DNA of 64,000 nucleotides, taken from Nymphaea colorata (lineage: Eukaryota > Streptophyta > Magnoliopsida > Nymphaeales > Nymphaeaceae). The position numbers and the translations under genes were made by a program. Numbering within the stretch: the stretch's first letter is position 1; every line of letters begins with the position of its first letter. The stretch spans positions 20,723,716-20,787,715 of the forward strand of contig NC_045144.1 in the NCBI RefSeq assembly GCF_008831285.2, written 5' to 3'. This document shows positions 23,127 through 54,824 of the stretch, piece by piece. The notes beneath the pieces are model-generated. The model worked only from the letters and a program-made list of their open reading frames with translations. It was not told where the DNA came from and did no database searches.

Positions 23127-25770
23127 CTACCACCCTATAGACCCCAGGAAGCTGTAAGATGAAAAGAGAAGAACATATTAAGTAATGTAAAGTTCAAATC
23201 AATAAAGATATGCAGAACTTGAGGAAGCAAAACGGTGGGAAATTATATAGCAGCGTCGCTGCAAACTTGACCGCTTGATTTTCAATCAGTGTAGATTCAT
23301 AAGATGCATTTTGAATAACCAGCTAATGTCTGTCCCCAGCCCAACGAGAAAATGTTGGTGAGAGCACAAGAAGATTTGTGCACCAAAGACCTAAAGCATG
23401 GGGAAAAGATAAAAAAACAAAAAAACAAAGACCGGCTTACTAATGTCTTTAGTGGACAGTGGTCCTCCGTTCAAAACACAAAAGAAAAGGAGGACGTGCA
23501 AGATCAGCGTGTTATTATCAGAAACCACAACAATTCCAATCAGGGAGAACTCAAGCCATCTCTGAGTACTTGATCGAACTACTGCAGTTTATATACACAA
23601 GTAACCAGAAAGGTATCTGACTGAAACCATCAACATTCCAAGATGGAGCTGGGGATAATCACCACTAAAAACAAACCAATAATAATTCACGAACCATTTA
23701 AACCTGGATCCAAAACATGATAGGACTAACCAAATACCTCAGTAAAACAAAAGAACAAAAGAAAATATTGTGAAATAAAATAAAATATAAAAAAAAAAAA
23801 AAAATAAAAAAAAATGAAAAAGAAACCAATACCTTAGGTAAAAAAAAGGACTCTAAGCATGAACGATAACTTTAACATCCCTTTTTTTCCCCCTCTTTCG
23901 TGGGGTGGGAAGTGGGGAGAATGGAGAGAGGAGGAATCTCACTTTAAAAAGTATGAACTGTGTGAACAACTGAACAAGGGTAAAGTTCAAGACAGGCATA
24001 TAGAATCACAAACGGAAATATTAGTTTTACAAGACCTAATAATAATCTTTATACGAATTTTCGTTACACAAAAACAATCTGTAAGTCAAATGGTTGAAAG
24101 AGTAAGTATAAAGGTCAAGGAGATTCTCTCCAATTAGTTTTCGAGAAAACAATGAAAAAGTACAAAATTTCATTGATCGACAGCAAATCCTCAACATACT
24201 GGCAGCAGATGGAAATTCATTTGATAAATTCCATCTTGCGGTTGTTCTCATTTATGGTTGGAGTTCATGCTTCTAATCAAGCATTGACGGATGTCGGAAA
24301 GGTCTCTATATTGTATCCAGACCCAGTCCTTCAAAGATATGCAGAACCATGACTCGATCGATGTTACACAGAGATAATGATGAGTCATACATTTAAGGAT
24401 TTTGCAAGGAGGTGTTTGCGGAAGTCGTCGTATATCTTGAATCCATAAAAGTGCATTATCGGTTGAGGATAAGTTTTTGTTCCAGATATTATATGGGGAC
24501 ACCAATCAACTGAGTAATGATAGCCAGCTTATACAAAGGTGACCGTGTCTCAATCTTGGGATATATTTTGGATCTAAAGTATGTCCATGATCACCCTTTA
24601 CCAAGATACTCGGGAGGGCAGGCACCTTCCATTTAAAGGGAAAGGTAATAAGGTATTCGTAGTGAACAACTAGGTTTCCGCATTGATGGCTGTCACACAG
24701 TAATTTGATCAGCAGAAAATATTACAATGCCCTAAAGGGCCTCAAACACCACCATTGCCTGAAAGCATGAACGGAAGTAGGACCAGGTCCATTCAAAGAT
24801 AGTTACGGACTTATGGTCATTAGTGCTAGAAAATTTCACAGCACTCTTCTCAGGTACACGTTAATTGGTATGGTCTTCCATCCTATTGAAAGGACAGCTG
24901 AATCTCCATGATTATATACTCATGTAGCATGGACACAACAATATGAAGAGGCAATTTCGATCGAATAGGACAACGTTCATGGATATATGAACTTAAGTAA
25001 CCATCAATCTCCTTGATATCATACCAACGATCATTCCTTTCTTGATTACATGTCATCTTGAGACTCAAGCTTTTGAATTTTTGGCGGGTCTCATACTCGT
25101 TTTCACACATTACAATATCAAGCAAGTTCATGACACGGAAGATTTTGCTATGAACTTTTTAATTTAGATGAAAAATACGGGAAAATTCGACACAAGCTTG
25201 CAAATACTTCCAAAACAAGGAAGCAAAAAGAACAAATTCATATAATTGCAATCATCTCAAAAACCAGAACATCCCAAAGAGCACTACACAATAAATCTAC
25301 TAAGTCTCAAATTTAGAGCAGAAAAGCTCAAACAACACATATAAGCAGGAAGGCGCAATTTTTTTTTCACAACCGTCAAGCTTTTGACAGATATTCATAA
25401 CTAAGTAGTATGAGCTCCTGCTCAGAAATACATTCAGATCAACAATGAATGAAGAAGGACCCAGCAACTAGCAAAAGGGTATGGAAATTCGTCATTCGAA
25501 ATCCAAATTCATCAGAAACTATCGCGAAAACACCGAAAGAAGGCGAATATAATTTATTCATCCGAAACCAAATTCACCAGAAATTTTTGCGACAACACTC
25601 AAAGAACACTGAGACATAATTGATATATGAAAAAATAATTGATAAAGAGAGAGAGAGAGAGACCTGAGAGAGCGAACGGCCACATGACTGGAGAGAAAAT
25701 GGTACAAGAGATTGGCGCCATGGAGGAAGATCACCACTCCGGTGCACCCCAGAACGAAGAGTCCTAGCAT
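23127..25770 (-). CDS. Candidate 43-aa single-membrane-span protein, two exons
   Basis: Exon 1 (25770 down to 25664) encodes MLGLFVLGCTGVVIFLHGAN and 15 more residues. It ends at a consensus donor CTCAG|GTCTCT. An acceptor CTTACAG at 23152 joins in phase to a 25-base coding end (23151-23127) giving SFLGSIGW and a stop. The product would be one hydrophobic helix (residues 2-24) and a short basic tail, with no signal cleavage site visible. The intron is 2.5 kb. The CT-rich leader upstream looks like a plant 5' UTR. I do not recognise the family with certainty. The main support is that a good splice pair gives a short, sensible ending. Transcript data would be needed to exclude a chance frame. 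Confidence 0.42.
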
Positions 25771-26395
25771 GTCTCTCTCTCGCACCACCTCCTCGTTCTA
25801 CTACCTCCTGAACAGAGTCTCTTCCTCTCTCGCCCGCTCCTTCTACTACCACCTGAACAGAGTCTCTCCCTCTCTCGCCCTCTCGTCTGAAAGAAGTTCC
25901 TCTTCTCTCTTATTCTGTGCCGTGTCTCTGTTTCTGTGCCGGCACATAAATAAAAAAATTAATTGCAAAACAAACCTTGCCTGATAAATCGTATTGCATT
26001 CCAGTCCTTCAATTTTGTTTTTTTATGGACTAGTGCCTGTATATTGTGTAAGTTCCGTTGCTAACAAATGCTAGAGTTATTTTGCTTAGTAGTTTGCCAC
26101 GCTTACATGTTCCCTAAAAAAATATTATTTCAGCTTTATGTTTGTCGAGTTTTATGTGAACTCGCTTTTTACGTTAAAAACTAAAAAAAAAAAATACATA
26201 AGAGGCCTTTTTTTAATGTGCAGAAATAAGAGTTTCAAATTTTGTTTTAACCAACCAAAGAACATTATTTCAAGTTGATTCTTTTCATCTTAGACGTGAA
26301 GGATTTTTAAAAGATAACTTGCAAAAGTAACTTTCAACAATGCGAACTCCAAACGAAGTTGCCGTTAGCAACAAAGGGCCTCTTCGGTAATTTGG

Positions 26396-26644
26396 TTAAT
26401 AATGCAGCACCGGTTTGCAAAACCAGAAAACAAAAGCCCATCCAAAAGCAAGACATCCAAAAAGGATGAGACTTGAAAGCAACGCGCTAAGTTCGCCACG
26501 CAACGCCAACGCAGCAGCGGCACCGCCGGAGGGAACACTTTTTACTCGGAGAGACCTTTCTTCTTGCCTAATGACGGCCGGATTCTTTATCGGCGTTGTT
26601 ATCGGCGCCGGTCGGAGTTGAGCCGCTTTTTTCAAAACCATCAA
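26396..26644 (-). other. Unrecognised 82-codon open frame in a GC-rich patch
   Basis: An open frame with a start codon encodes a basic N-terminal half and a hydrophobic C-terminal stretch (residues 50-78, LSALLSSLILFGCLAFGWAF). The opposite strand is also open for 68 codons, so openness may simply reflect base composition. No family is recognised and no splice context is evident. It is listed because its GC content stands out from the flanks. Confidence 0.2.
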
Positions 26645-26969
26645 TTGTTCTTCATTTTTTGATACTTAGGGCATGTTTGGAACGCAGCGTAATTGCCGCT
26701 AACGAGGAGCAACGGATTATGGACTATGAATGATCAAAACGCTTCTGTTTAACTATAGAAGACCTCTCCCCATACACAGGGAAAAGTTGAATCCTAATAG
26801 CTCACAATTTCGTTGCTTTGGTTGTAATTTAATTGTCCCTAGGGGTGAACTATGTTAATGAATCTGATTTAGACCATATATCCGATCAAACTACGTCAAA
26901 AAAAAAAAAAAGGGTATCGACTAGATTTGGAATTGGTTTCAGATTTAAGTGAATGTCCAATCGAATTTG

Positions 26970-27215
26970 GATTTGAAGATCAAATATAATTTTAAATAAA
27001 TGTTCTATATTTTTTTAAAGTTGCATTTAACACACTATAATGTGGTTTCGATACAGTTCAAGTCGGATTCAAATATGAATCTGGATCAGATATAATTTTA
27101 AATGAATATTCTATATCCAATGTCGATACATCTTGAAAGTTATACTTAACATATCATAATGAAGTTTGGATTCCGTTTAAAAGTTGGATTCAAATTCAAA
27201 TGTTAATTTAAATAT
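26970..27215. repeat. Diverged tandem repeat (two units of about 120 bp)
   Basis: Two consecutive units share 'atataattttaaat', 'ttctatat', 'aaagttrya tttaacayayyataatg' and 'ggattcaaat'. Further 'ggattcaaat'-like words lie on both sides. It is non-coding and the origin is unknown. Confidence 0.5.
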
Positions 27216-27664
27216 CAACATTTGATCAGATTTGGATATGATATATATTTATTTTCATTCATATTTGAATCCTAATTATGGACATTCCAAAAAGCAGATA
27301 TGATAAAGAGTAAATCCAACAAGAATATGATCTGTTGACATCCTTGTTTATGATTGTTTTCATATGCATCCTGCCATGTCAACAGAACCATGGTTCTGGT
27401 TGTGAGAGAGTATGCTTTAAGAAAAGACCAACATGGAACAGCATGCTTTAAGTAAAGACCAACATGGAAGAACGTAGGTGTATGAGTCCCGTTTCAGATT
27501 TTTCTCAAGACCTACAACCTATCTTTTCATTTAACTTACCTTAACACCTCCAGTTTTGTTTAACTGCCCCCAAATTACTCTTAATCCTGATATTGTGTCC
27601 CTCAATAAAATGAAATCAATCGAAGCCTAATATTGTAATTACTGGGTAACTCTTCAACAAGAGC

Positions 27665-27835
27665 ACAACGGTGAATAGGGGTGGGTATCGGGCCGGGCCG
27701 GGCCCGTTGGGCCCAAACCTGGGCCCGGACCCAGGCCGATAATATTGACGGGCTGGGTACCGGGCCAGGTCCACCATACCAAGGCCCAGCCCGGCCCATG
27801 TTGCCGGCTCCCTCGGGCCGGGTCGGGCCAAGCGA
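27665..27835. repeat. GGCC-rich inverted-repeat element, copy 2
   Basis: Dense GGGCC/GGCCC words (GGGCCGGGCCGGGCCCG, GGGCCCAAACCTGGGCCCGG, CCCAGCCCGGCCCATG, CTCGGGCCGGGTCGGGCC), able to form several overlapping hairpins. Related to copies at 12040 and 48677 but without a long AT core. Confidence 0.6.
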
Positions 27836-28478
27836 TAACCTGCTTTTACTCGGGTAACTCTTTGATAAACTGCTATTACTCAGGTAACTAACTCTTAGTA
27901 ATTTTGTCATTTACTTGATTTAGGATGAGCTGGAAGCTAATCTCAATTCCCACAATCTAAGTGAAGGACGGAACTTCCCCCCTTCCCTCAACGGTCCAAA
28001 GTTGCTTTTGGTGTTTTCAGATCACACCCTCGTATATGATAGTGATTTTGTGTCGTCAGATACCATAACGATGAATGGCTAAAAAAAAAAAAAAGTCAAC
28101 TCTAAAGTCTCACTGCATATATTATTTTCACCACTTAATCAATGAACTGCTGATGGAAAAACACCTTCACTTTCAGAATTCTCCCAAGCCCACTTTCAGA
28201 ATTCTCCCAAGCAAGACAGTGTGATCGGTGATATGTAACCATGAGTTTCGGTAGTCTTCTGAACAACAGTTCAACAAAAAGATTTACACGAAAGAAAGAA
28301 TGATTACTCAAAGAAAGCGCTCTTCATTACAGGAATTTCAATAAGTACCAAAAACAGAAGATGTGATAGTGCATTCTGTAGCATACAAGGCCAGAAATGT
28401 CTACTTAGCAAGTGCTACCGCACGAGAAAGCCTACAAAAACTGCAACTTGCCCTTTGTCGGAAGACCGCAAATTGCTC

Positions 28479-31400
28479 TCAAACAAGCAAAACTGCATTT
28501 ATGCAGCCGTCGTTCTCTGGATTGTTAGTAACTTGTGCATATTTACCTGCAACAAATCAGAAATTGTAAGTTGAGCATGCATTAACTCAGTTGACTAACA
28601 ACCCAAAAAATGTCTAATTTATCATCAAGTTACCAAGAGGACACAATTTTCCTCTCCTGTATATAAGAGGGACTTTGTTTTCTTTGTTTCAGAAAGGACC
28701 GATGTTAGCAAAACATGGCCTTGATGCCTCAACCTTTGTCCATAAAGAATGCATATCAAGGGCCGGAACGTGAATGAAAGTTGCGAAACAAGAAAATATC
28801 ATCATCAGCAAGAAAATATCATCATCAGCAAATAGCAGAAGTTCCAACTATATAATATGTTTGGTTTTATAAAGGTGTCGAACAGAACCCAGGTCCCCTG
28901 CCAAGGGTAGTTGCAAGGAAAATCCAGGATGGATCATCTAAGGTGGACAAAACAAGAAACCGGCCCACATGGGATTAAAATAAGATCGTCCTATAGATTC
29001 CAACAATGAATTAGTTAGGCCATCTGATTGAGGCCATCTGATTTTTCTGCAAAGTGACTTCCAAACTGCAATCCACGAGCAGTGAATTGTGAATCTGGGG
29101 AAGTCTCTTGTGCAGGACCATGTCACGGTGAAGGAACAGTGGATCAGTAGCAAATCACAATAATAAAGAAACTGAAGCCCAAAAAACAGCATGTCATTTC
29201 AATGTAGGACCAAATACTCAAATCCGAAGATACATTAATGGTGATTTTTATGGCTAAATGGAAAAAAGTGGAAGGGCCACAACTGAAATTTGAAAGCCCA
29301 TAAGGGCTAAAAAGGTTCGATCGGCAGCAGCACCAAAGGAGAACTGCTAGCAAAAATAAGATATAGAAATCCCCATAATGGCAGAGTGTAACCACCAAAA
29401 CTACTCAGTAAAGCGTAGAAATCTTTATGTAGGCAGACAAGTCTAAACATCAAAAAGAGTAGCTGAATTATTACTTCATTGAATACACATGCATCATTGG
29501 ATTAGTAAGCTCTCTTGCAACAACAGAAACTTACCCCACACAACCTTTCCAGCAGGGGTCACCAAACCAAGCTCGCTAACGTTTACCTAGAAGTTTGAAG
29601 AGAAACAGAAAGTTCAATTAGATGTAAAAAAACATGTTTGTTAAAAGAAATGCTGAGAAAGAAGTCCACTTCTGTCTTTACCTCAATAATGGTACCTCTG
29701 GTGATAACACCTAGGGATGTGTACATTGGACCATTGGGGTTTTTCTTAACTCCAATTATTTCAAGATTGAAGGTACATTTAAGTTCTGGATGTGTAACAT
29801 GTGCTTTAGTGAATCGTAACGCCGATGGACGAATGAACCGCTCGTATTTTGGAGGTTTCCTTGTGAAACCAGGTCCTACAAATGTGGCCTTGGTGACCAT
29901 CCTTTTCCACTGCTTTGCTGCAAATGAAAAATTAACCATTAACACAGTCCACCAACAAACACTTCAAAAGGATAAGATATTACACTCTTATTGCTGAATC
30001 CTTTTGGACCAAAATCGGCAAAATAATATCATAACGATAGTATTTTTGTTTCCTCTTTTCTGAAAATGAAATCTTTCATAAACTTTTGTTGACCTAAGCT
30101 ACATATTTGAGTCAATTTGTTATTGTCAGATATTTAATCAGAAAACACTTTTCTATGGTCTCAGGAAAATTTTATCTGCATAGCTATTGCAGTAGTGATT
30201 CTGAGGTTCCTCACTCTAATCTCTGCAGGAAGATGAATTGAAGCCAAAATGAATGACAGAAATAAATGAAAAACAGAAATTCACACGGAAATTAGAGCAA
30301 AAAATTTTTAATTCTCTTCGATAATTGTCAAAATAACAAAATGTGCCCTCAAATAAGGACGGACTCCTATTCACACTAGATGTTTGGATCCAAAACCTAA
30401 ATCAAATGGACAGTTAATGAAACAGATAAAAGGTGGATCCATTCTCAGATCCAAACCACACAGATTAGCCCTGCGTCCGCTATGTTGCACACACATGACA
30501 TGCAGTGTGCAAGAAACACAGACAACAGAATCTGCAAATTGCAGCACGACCAACTGACTGTCAATTACTAGTTCCAAACAATAAGACCATCTTAGGAAAC
30601 TTAAAAATGAAAACAATATTTGTGATGACATAAGTGTAGCAATATTTTGATGAATACAATAAGACCTACTTTTCCTTTTGCCGGAGCGGACTACTCGAAA
30701 CATCTCATCTTCAGCAACAGGCCGCACCTGATCACATAAAACACGGTAAGGGTAAAGCACACACTAAAACCACAAAACAATGCAGAAAATGGTCCAAGAG
30801 CACAAGCAGATGCAATCGCCTAACTAAGAAACCAGGACTGTAAAGTACATCTTATCTAGTAAAGACGTATGAGAAGGACCTCGAGGTACTCGAAAGGCAA
30901 CCATACCTAGAGAGAGTAGATTGATTCAAGGAAATCAAAACCAAGCCCTGAGGCATGATCTCCTTGAGGAAGGGTCCAGTTTTGCAGCAAATATCAAAAA
31001 CTCATATTTCGACTTTTTTCCAGAAGAAAAAGTCTAAATGAAAAATCACTATACCTTGGGCAAAGGGACTTCCCATTTGCCGGCCTTCTCCTTCCGCTTT
31101 TGCTTGATAGTGTTGCTGAGTACCTTATCAAGAAACATTCATGTGCTGATTTAGTTAAACGCACCTGATGCTCTTAGTTAATAATGCATGAAAAAGCAAA
31201 TAAGTTAGCAAGTTCATGGAAAGATACCTTTGCCCGTGCTGTTGTTTCACGATCCAGCAAATATGCAGGAATAGCTCCATCTTGAACATTATCATCTGTT
31301 TTACGCCTCACAGATGATTCTTCATGCATGGCAATCCTGCCGAGAGAGCAGACATAAATTAACAATAGTAAACATGTGACAACATTTTAGCTTGCTGAAA

Positions 31401-33078
31401 GCTTAAATAGGTATTTTTATTCGAAAGCAGAGTGAGGTTTGGTTCATAGATACACACGTTTTCTTCATCAAAGCCTTCTCTGCATATCGCTTTTTGGCAA
31501 ACATTTTCCCCTTAATACCAAGAGCCTGTCACCAGAGTAAACCAAAGAATGTGAGACAAAATCAAGTTAAATGATTTGAGAACTTGTGACCTTGATACTC
31601 AGGAAAGGTTATCATGCTAGAAACTAAATCACAGCAGAAGCAACAAAAATAACATGCACAGCATTCTGACAAGTAAACAGTGTTTACAAGGAAAAATACA
31701 TCTCCAAGAGCTAAACATCCAAGGACCATAAAAGGACAATGCAGGCTGCCAATTTAGTAAAGCTTCCTTGAAACACAGGTTTATCAGCATCAGAGCATTA
31801 ATGACTGTTGTTTAAGTGAGGCAGACAAACCAAAATATGTCTTTCCTATTCAAAACTAGGAAGATGTTATACTCGCAAAATCTACCTAAACCTTTGTTTA
31901 ATTGAGACAGAGACACCAAAACATGTTTCTCCTTATTGAAGTAACTAAGGATATGCTATACTTGGAAAATCCACATAAACCAGAAGTCCATAAGCAACAG
32001 ACACATTCCAGGAAGAGTAACCTATAAAATATGTGCAATTTTTTTTTAATTTTATGTTTTCTAGAGGATATGTTACACACTTATATTTTTGGGAAGAAAG
32101 AGATTGGAAAACCTATTACCTCATAGCTTCTTTTGCTTCATTATTTTTAAAAGTTTTAAAGCACAGAGAATAATTAACTGTCTGACAATGAGCAAGGAAC
32201 ATCCATGCTAAACAGGATCTATTGAACCATAATTCATTTGATATCTATTTTGACTGTTCAACTAAATATCATAAGTAAATTGATCTCAGTTGGCCAGTTG
32301 TTCAATCTTACCACTAAGCATTCTTGCCTTTCCCCAAGAAAATTTGCATCTCTAAAATATCTCCTAAAAGTAATTCAGTTTAAAATTTTGCAAGAATGTT
32401 ATTGGTAGCTACAGTTGAATACTTGAATTTAATGGGATCAGGAAAAAGCTGAAGTTCATCATCTTTGTGATCCCATAAACAAGGTCATCATTTGTTCTTG
32501 TGTTTCCATACACACTAAACTGTCGATCAAAGGACAAGCCAAAGACATCCTTGTAGCTTTGAACACGTAACAGTTTTCATTCTTCCCCCTATTTTCTTAG
32601 CTACTTATCCCTATACTCATTTGGAAGACCAGGCATCAGATTTCCTGGTTAAAAAAAGTCCAAATTTTCTCAATGATTCTTCACCAATGGATGTTTCTCA
32701 AAAAGTTCCAAACACTCCATTTTTTTTACCAAACCAGTGACCAAAAGAAAAGGAAAAGAAAAGGATTACCACAATGAACAACCAAAGAAGGTGACAAAGA
32801 GAAGGGGAAGGAGAAGCTGGGATGGGAAATGGTGTACCTTCTGGGCGAAGGCAGAGCGCTTGTGAACCTCACGCGCCTCCTTCTTGCGTTTCTTTTCAAA
32901 GTGGTCATGGCGGTATCCATGCCGCTTCCTGTGAAGCTCGATGTAATCTCCCTGCGGCTGCAAGCATACAAACGAAACAAAAATAAAAGACAGAAGCAGA
33001 AGCAGAAGAGTCATCACCGATAACAATAACCAAAATTAATGGAAATCAATAGGATGAGAGAGAGAGAGAGAGAACCAT
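28479..33078 (-). CDS. NSA2: Ribosome biogenesis protein NSA2 homologue, 260 aa
   Basis: Nine coding segments on the minus strand join without a frame break: 33078-33076 (ATG only), 32957-32838, 31525-31458, 31336-31228, 31123-31055, 30727-30670, 29917-29682, 29586-29535 and 28546-28479. NSA2 is a nucleolar factor needed for maturation of 27S pre-rRNA and assembly of the 60S ribosomal subunit. The N-terminus is rich in Lys/Arg ([34 protein letters not shown]), as in the family. Later come [36 protein letters not shown], the eS8-like core [20 protein letters not shown] and [11 protein letters not shown], and the ending [20 protein letters not shown]. The length equals the usual 260-261 aa. The oddity is that an intron follows the start codon directly, so the first coding exon contributes only Met. 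The leader has no earlier ATG. Confidence 0.96.
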
Positions 33079-33176
33079 TGCTAAAAACCGGTTGGAAACA
33101 ACGACAGATGTGGCAAGAGAGCTCAGCAAGGGCTTCAGCAGAAGGCTTTTGACTCGTTACTTGAATAAAGTACCGA
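33079..33176 (-). other. NSA2: NSA2 leader exon 2 (5' UTR)
   Basis: An acceptor GGTATGCAG precedes 33176, and the exon runs to the ATG at 33078-33076. It contains no upstream ATG. The donor follows the ATG immediately (ATG|GTTCTC). Confidence 0.65.
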
Positions 33177-33952
33177 CTGCATACCAAAGAAGCAAAGAAA
33201 ATTAGTACCTGCTTTATGCATGCGTACAATGACTTCCTACTTAAGACCATGGTTACATTTTTCAACCCTTCTTCTATGCTATCTCACAAAGGAATAGACG
33301 ATTTTTTTATCCCATATTGTGGAAAGTAGATACACCCATTCGTCCAGATAAACATTCGCAGTTCATACTTCATAGATAAGCACAATTTCTCAAATTATAA
33401 ACCCATACTTCTAGATAATCGAGTGTAAAGTCCCTCCCCAAGGAGGGAATTGAGTATCCGCCAGCACAATAACTTACTTCCCCTATTTCTATGCTTTCAG
33501 TTCCATACGAAAGCTAAAACCAACAAAACCCCAAAGAACAATAAAAACAACCTACTTCAAAGAATCATTAAATGAAAAGACCAGAAACCACATTGTGTCC
33601 ATCAAGGACACAAGATAACCGACGTAATGATAAAGAAAAATGAAAGGAGGGAGATAGAAGAAAAAGAAGAAAGTAGTCAAGTACAATCAGCGAGGAAAAA
33701 AGCTTGCAGTTAGTTAAAGTTGAAGTTCCTCAGATTCAAATTTAATTAGACCCTTTTCCTCCCCGTTTGTTTATCAATCAAAAAGAAAAACATTTACAGC
33801 ACAGGATTAGCATCAATCAGTTGCCGTCGTTTTAGTATGCAACTCTGTCAAAAAATATTGATTCCAGTGGATTCGGCGGCCACACACACACGCAGAGAGA
33901 GATTTTCGGGCTGCAACAAGAACATAAAGAGAAAGAGATATAGAGAGCTTAC

Positions 33953-34050
33953 CAGAAGAGACGGCCCCTCGACCGAGCACACGCAAAGAGAGGGGAGACG
34001 CGAGCAAAACAAGAGGGAGGAGGGGAGACGCGAGCGGAAAAACCCCTAAC
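33953..34050 (-). other. NSA2: NSA2 leader exon 1 (5' UTR), approximate 5' end
   Basis: CT-rich leader sequence ending at a consensus donor (CTTCTG|GTAAGC, GT at 33952-33951). The 5' end is not determined; 34050 marks where leader-like composition begins. Confidence 0.5.
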
Positions 34051-34064
34051 ACGTTCCATGGGCC
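34039..34064 (-). promoter_or_regulatory. Site II-like and near-telo-box motifs of the NSA2 promoter
   Basis: TGGGCC at 34059-34064 matches the plant Site II core (TGGGCY). The nearby AAACCCCTAA (about 34039-34050) is one base off the telo-box AAACCCTAA. This motif pair is typical of plant ribosomal-protein and ribosome-biogenesis promoters, which fits NSA2. The function is inferred from motif context only. Confidence 0.4.
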
Positions 34065-35143
34065 AGGTGGTTTAAAAAGGAAAACAAAACGCGTGGCAAG
34101 AACAATTTGTTCTCAACGTTCTTGTGTCCGCCGTTTGGTAGCAGCGCAGCTGTTCCCTTTACCAAACACGTACATTATGTCCATCCTAGGTGCCGGCTCT
34201 CTGGGATGAGATCATGAGATCGGCATTTCTTTTAGTTGAACACATAAAGCACATTATCTCAAAGGGCTTATGTTCCGCAATCACAATTGAGCTGTTTTTA
34301 TATTTCAAATCTAGAATGTGAGGTTTTTTTTATGTACCTCATGATCTAAGGGAAAAAGAGTTGGATGGAAGCTTCGGTTCTTTACCAATTAGCATATTTA
34401 CTTGTTCAACTGCAGCGATTATAAAGTGCATTAACATTGGTATTAAACACAAAACCTATTTGTTTACATCAAATTAATGGAATAGCACAAATCCCGTTGT
34501 CTCAATAGAGTAATAGAGTGGAACCAACAAGGAGTTTAACATTCCAATTAAATAATGAAATACTCATTATGCTTACATGAAAAAACATATAAAACAGCTA
34601 TTAGACAGGAAATGGAACAAAGCTTGAGTCCTCAGCCATTGGCCATTCAAAATCATCCGGTCACTTGCCCCAGCATCATTTGGGTTTATGGACATATTTT
34701 TCAATTTTATAAAATAAAAAAAATATTTTAAACCACATAAGAAAATAGAAAATGAAAATCAGTTCGTATCGATCTCGTGTCGTATCGGCAAACAATCAAA
34801 GACCATACGTATCGGGCCATGTGATTCAGTGCGGAGCGATTCAGACACTTCTCTCTCTATTTCCCCCCGACGCCTGTCGAGAAAACCAAACCGGCGTAAA
34901 TATCACCACATTTTTCCCTCGCCTAAATCGTTCAGGAGCCGGCTCTTCTCTGTCTGTTCAAAAACCTCCTCACCGCGCGGGCAACCTCCCAGTCCCACAT
35001 CGCAGCCCTAGTGCCTCTCTGGCTCTCTCTACAGTGCGACACACGGAAGAGCCTAACCAGTGGAGGGGAGGAGGAGTGGAGGGGAGGAGGAGTGAGGGCA
35101 TTCAGAACTTGCCATTTCTGCTGCTTCTTCCTCTTCGTTCTTC
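34065..35143. other. Divergent intergenic region and NUP133 leader
   Basis: The spacer lies between the divergently transcribed NSA2 and NUP133. A short segment at about 34125-34195 (GCCGTTTGGTAGCAGCGCAG ... TACCAAACACG) has MITE-like inverted ends. From about 34850 the DNA becomes CT-rich and probably includes the NUP133 transcription start and 5' UTR. A GGAGGGGAGGAGGAGT unit is repeated at about 35061-35095. Confidence 0.5.
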
Positions 35144-54380
<19,237 letters not shown>

Positions 54381-54527
54381 TTATAGTACACTTTTTGTCA
54401 TTTGATCATGAGTTTACACAAGCTAGGATGGCCTAAAATCAGCTAAAATGTTTCTAATGCTATGTGCATGTTAATCTGTTGCTAATCAATGGGCATCATT
54501 TCATCATTTAATGTAACATAAGTAAAG

Positions 54528-54824
54528 CTAGTGTCTTGAAATGTTGAATATTTCTGCCCCCTGAAACAGCCTTAAAATTTTCTGACCTAAACATGCTGCC
54601 AGTGCTACTACATCCAGATTATGGGCAGTAACGACTTCACACTTCACAGAGATATCATATTTTGTTACTTCTCTAGAAACTGAGGCAGTAAATGGTACCA
54701 GCCTTTTACTAATCAATTTGGCAATGATGTTAGGGTGTTCATCAAACTGGGTGTGTATTTCTGGAGTTACAGGATTTAAGGGTGGTGTATTGATCAAGAG
54801 GCAGGATTTTGATTCTGGAGGCAT
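54528..54824 (-). other. Unidentified 98-codon coding-like frame
   Basis: An open frame with ATG (54824) reads as balanced protein-like sequence: IHTQFDEHPNIIAKLISKRL, SREVTKYDISVKCEVVTAHN, LDVVALAACLGQKILRLFQG. It does not overlap any known exon. I cannot place it in a family. It could be a gene fragment or a chance frame antisense to the NUP133 3' flank. Confidence 0.2.

Larger units (their letters stand above)
25985..28478. other. Intergenic region between the 43-aa candidate and NSA2
   Basis: Holds a GC-richer patch at 26396-26644 that is open on both strands, diverged tandem repeats at 26970-27215, a short duplication near 27408-27470 (a 'gcatgctttaag...gaccaacatgga' unit twice), GGCC-rich repeat copy 2, and small tandem copies at 28164-28212. 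The part nearest 28479 is the NSA2 3' UTR. Confidence 0.6.

Noticed and set aside
29638-29997. 119-codon plus-strand open frame
   Set aside because: Antisense shadow of NSA2 coding exon 29682-29917.
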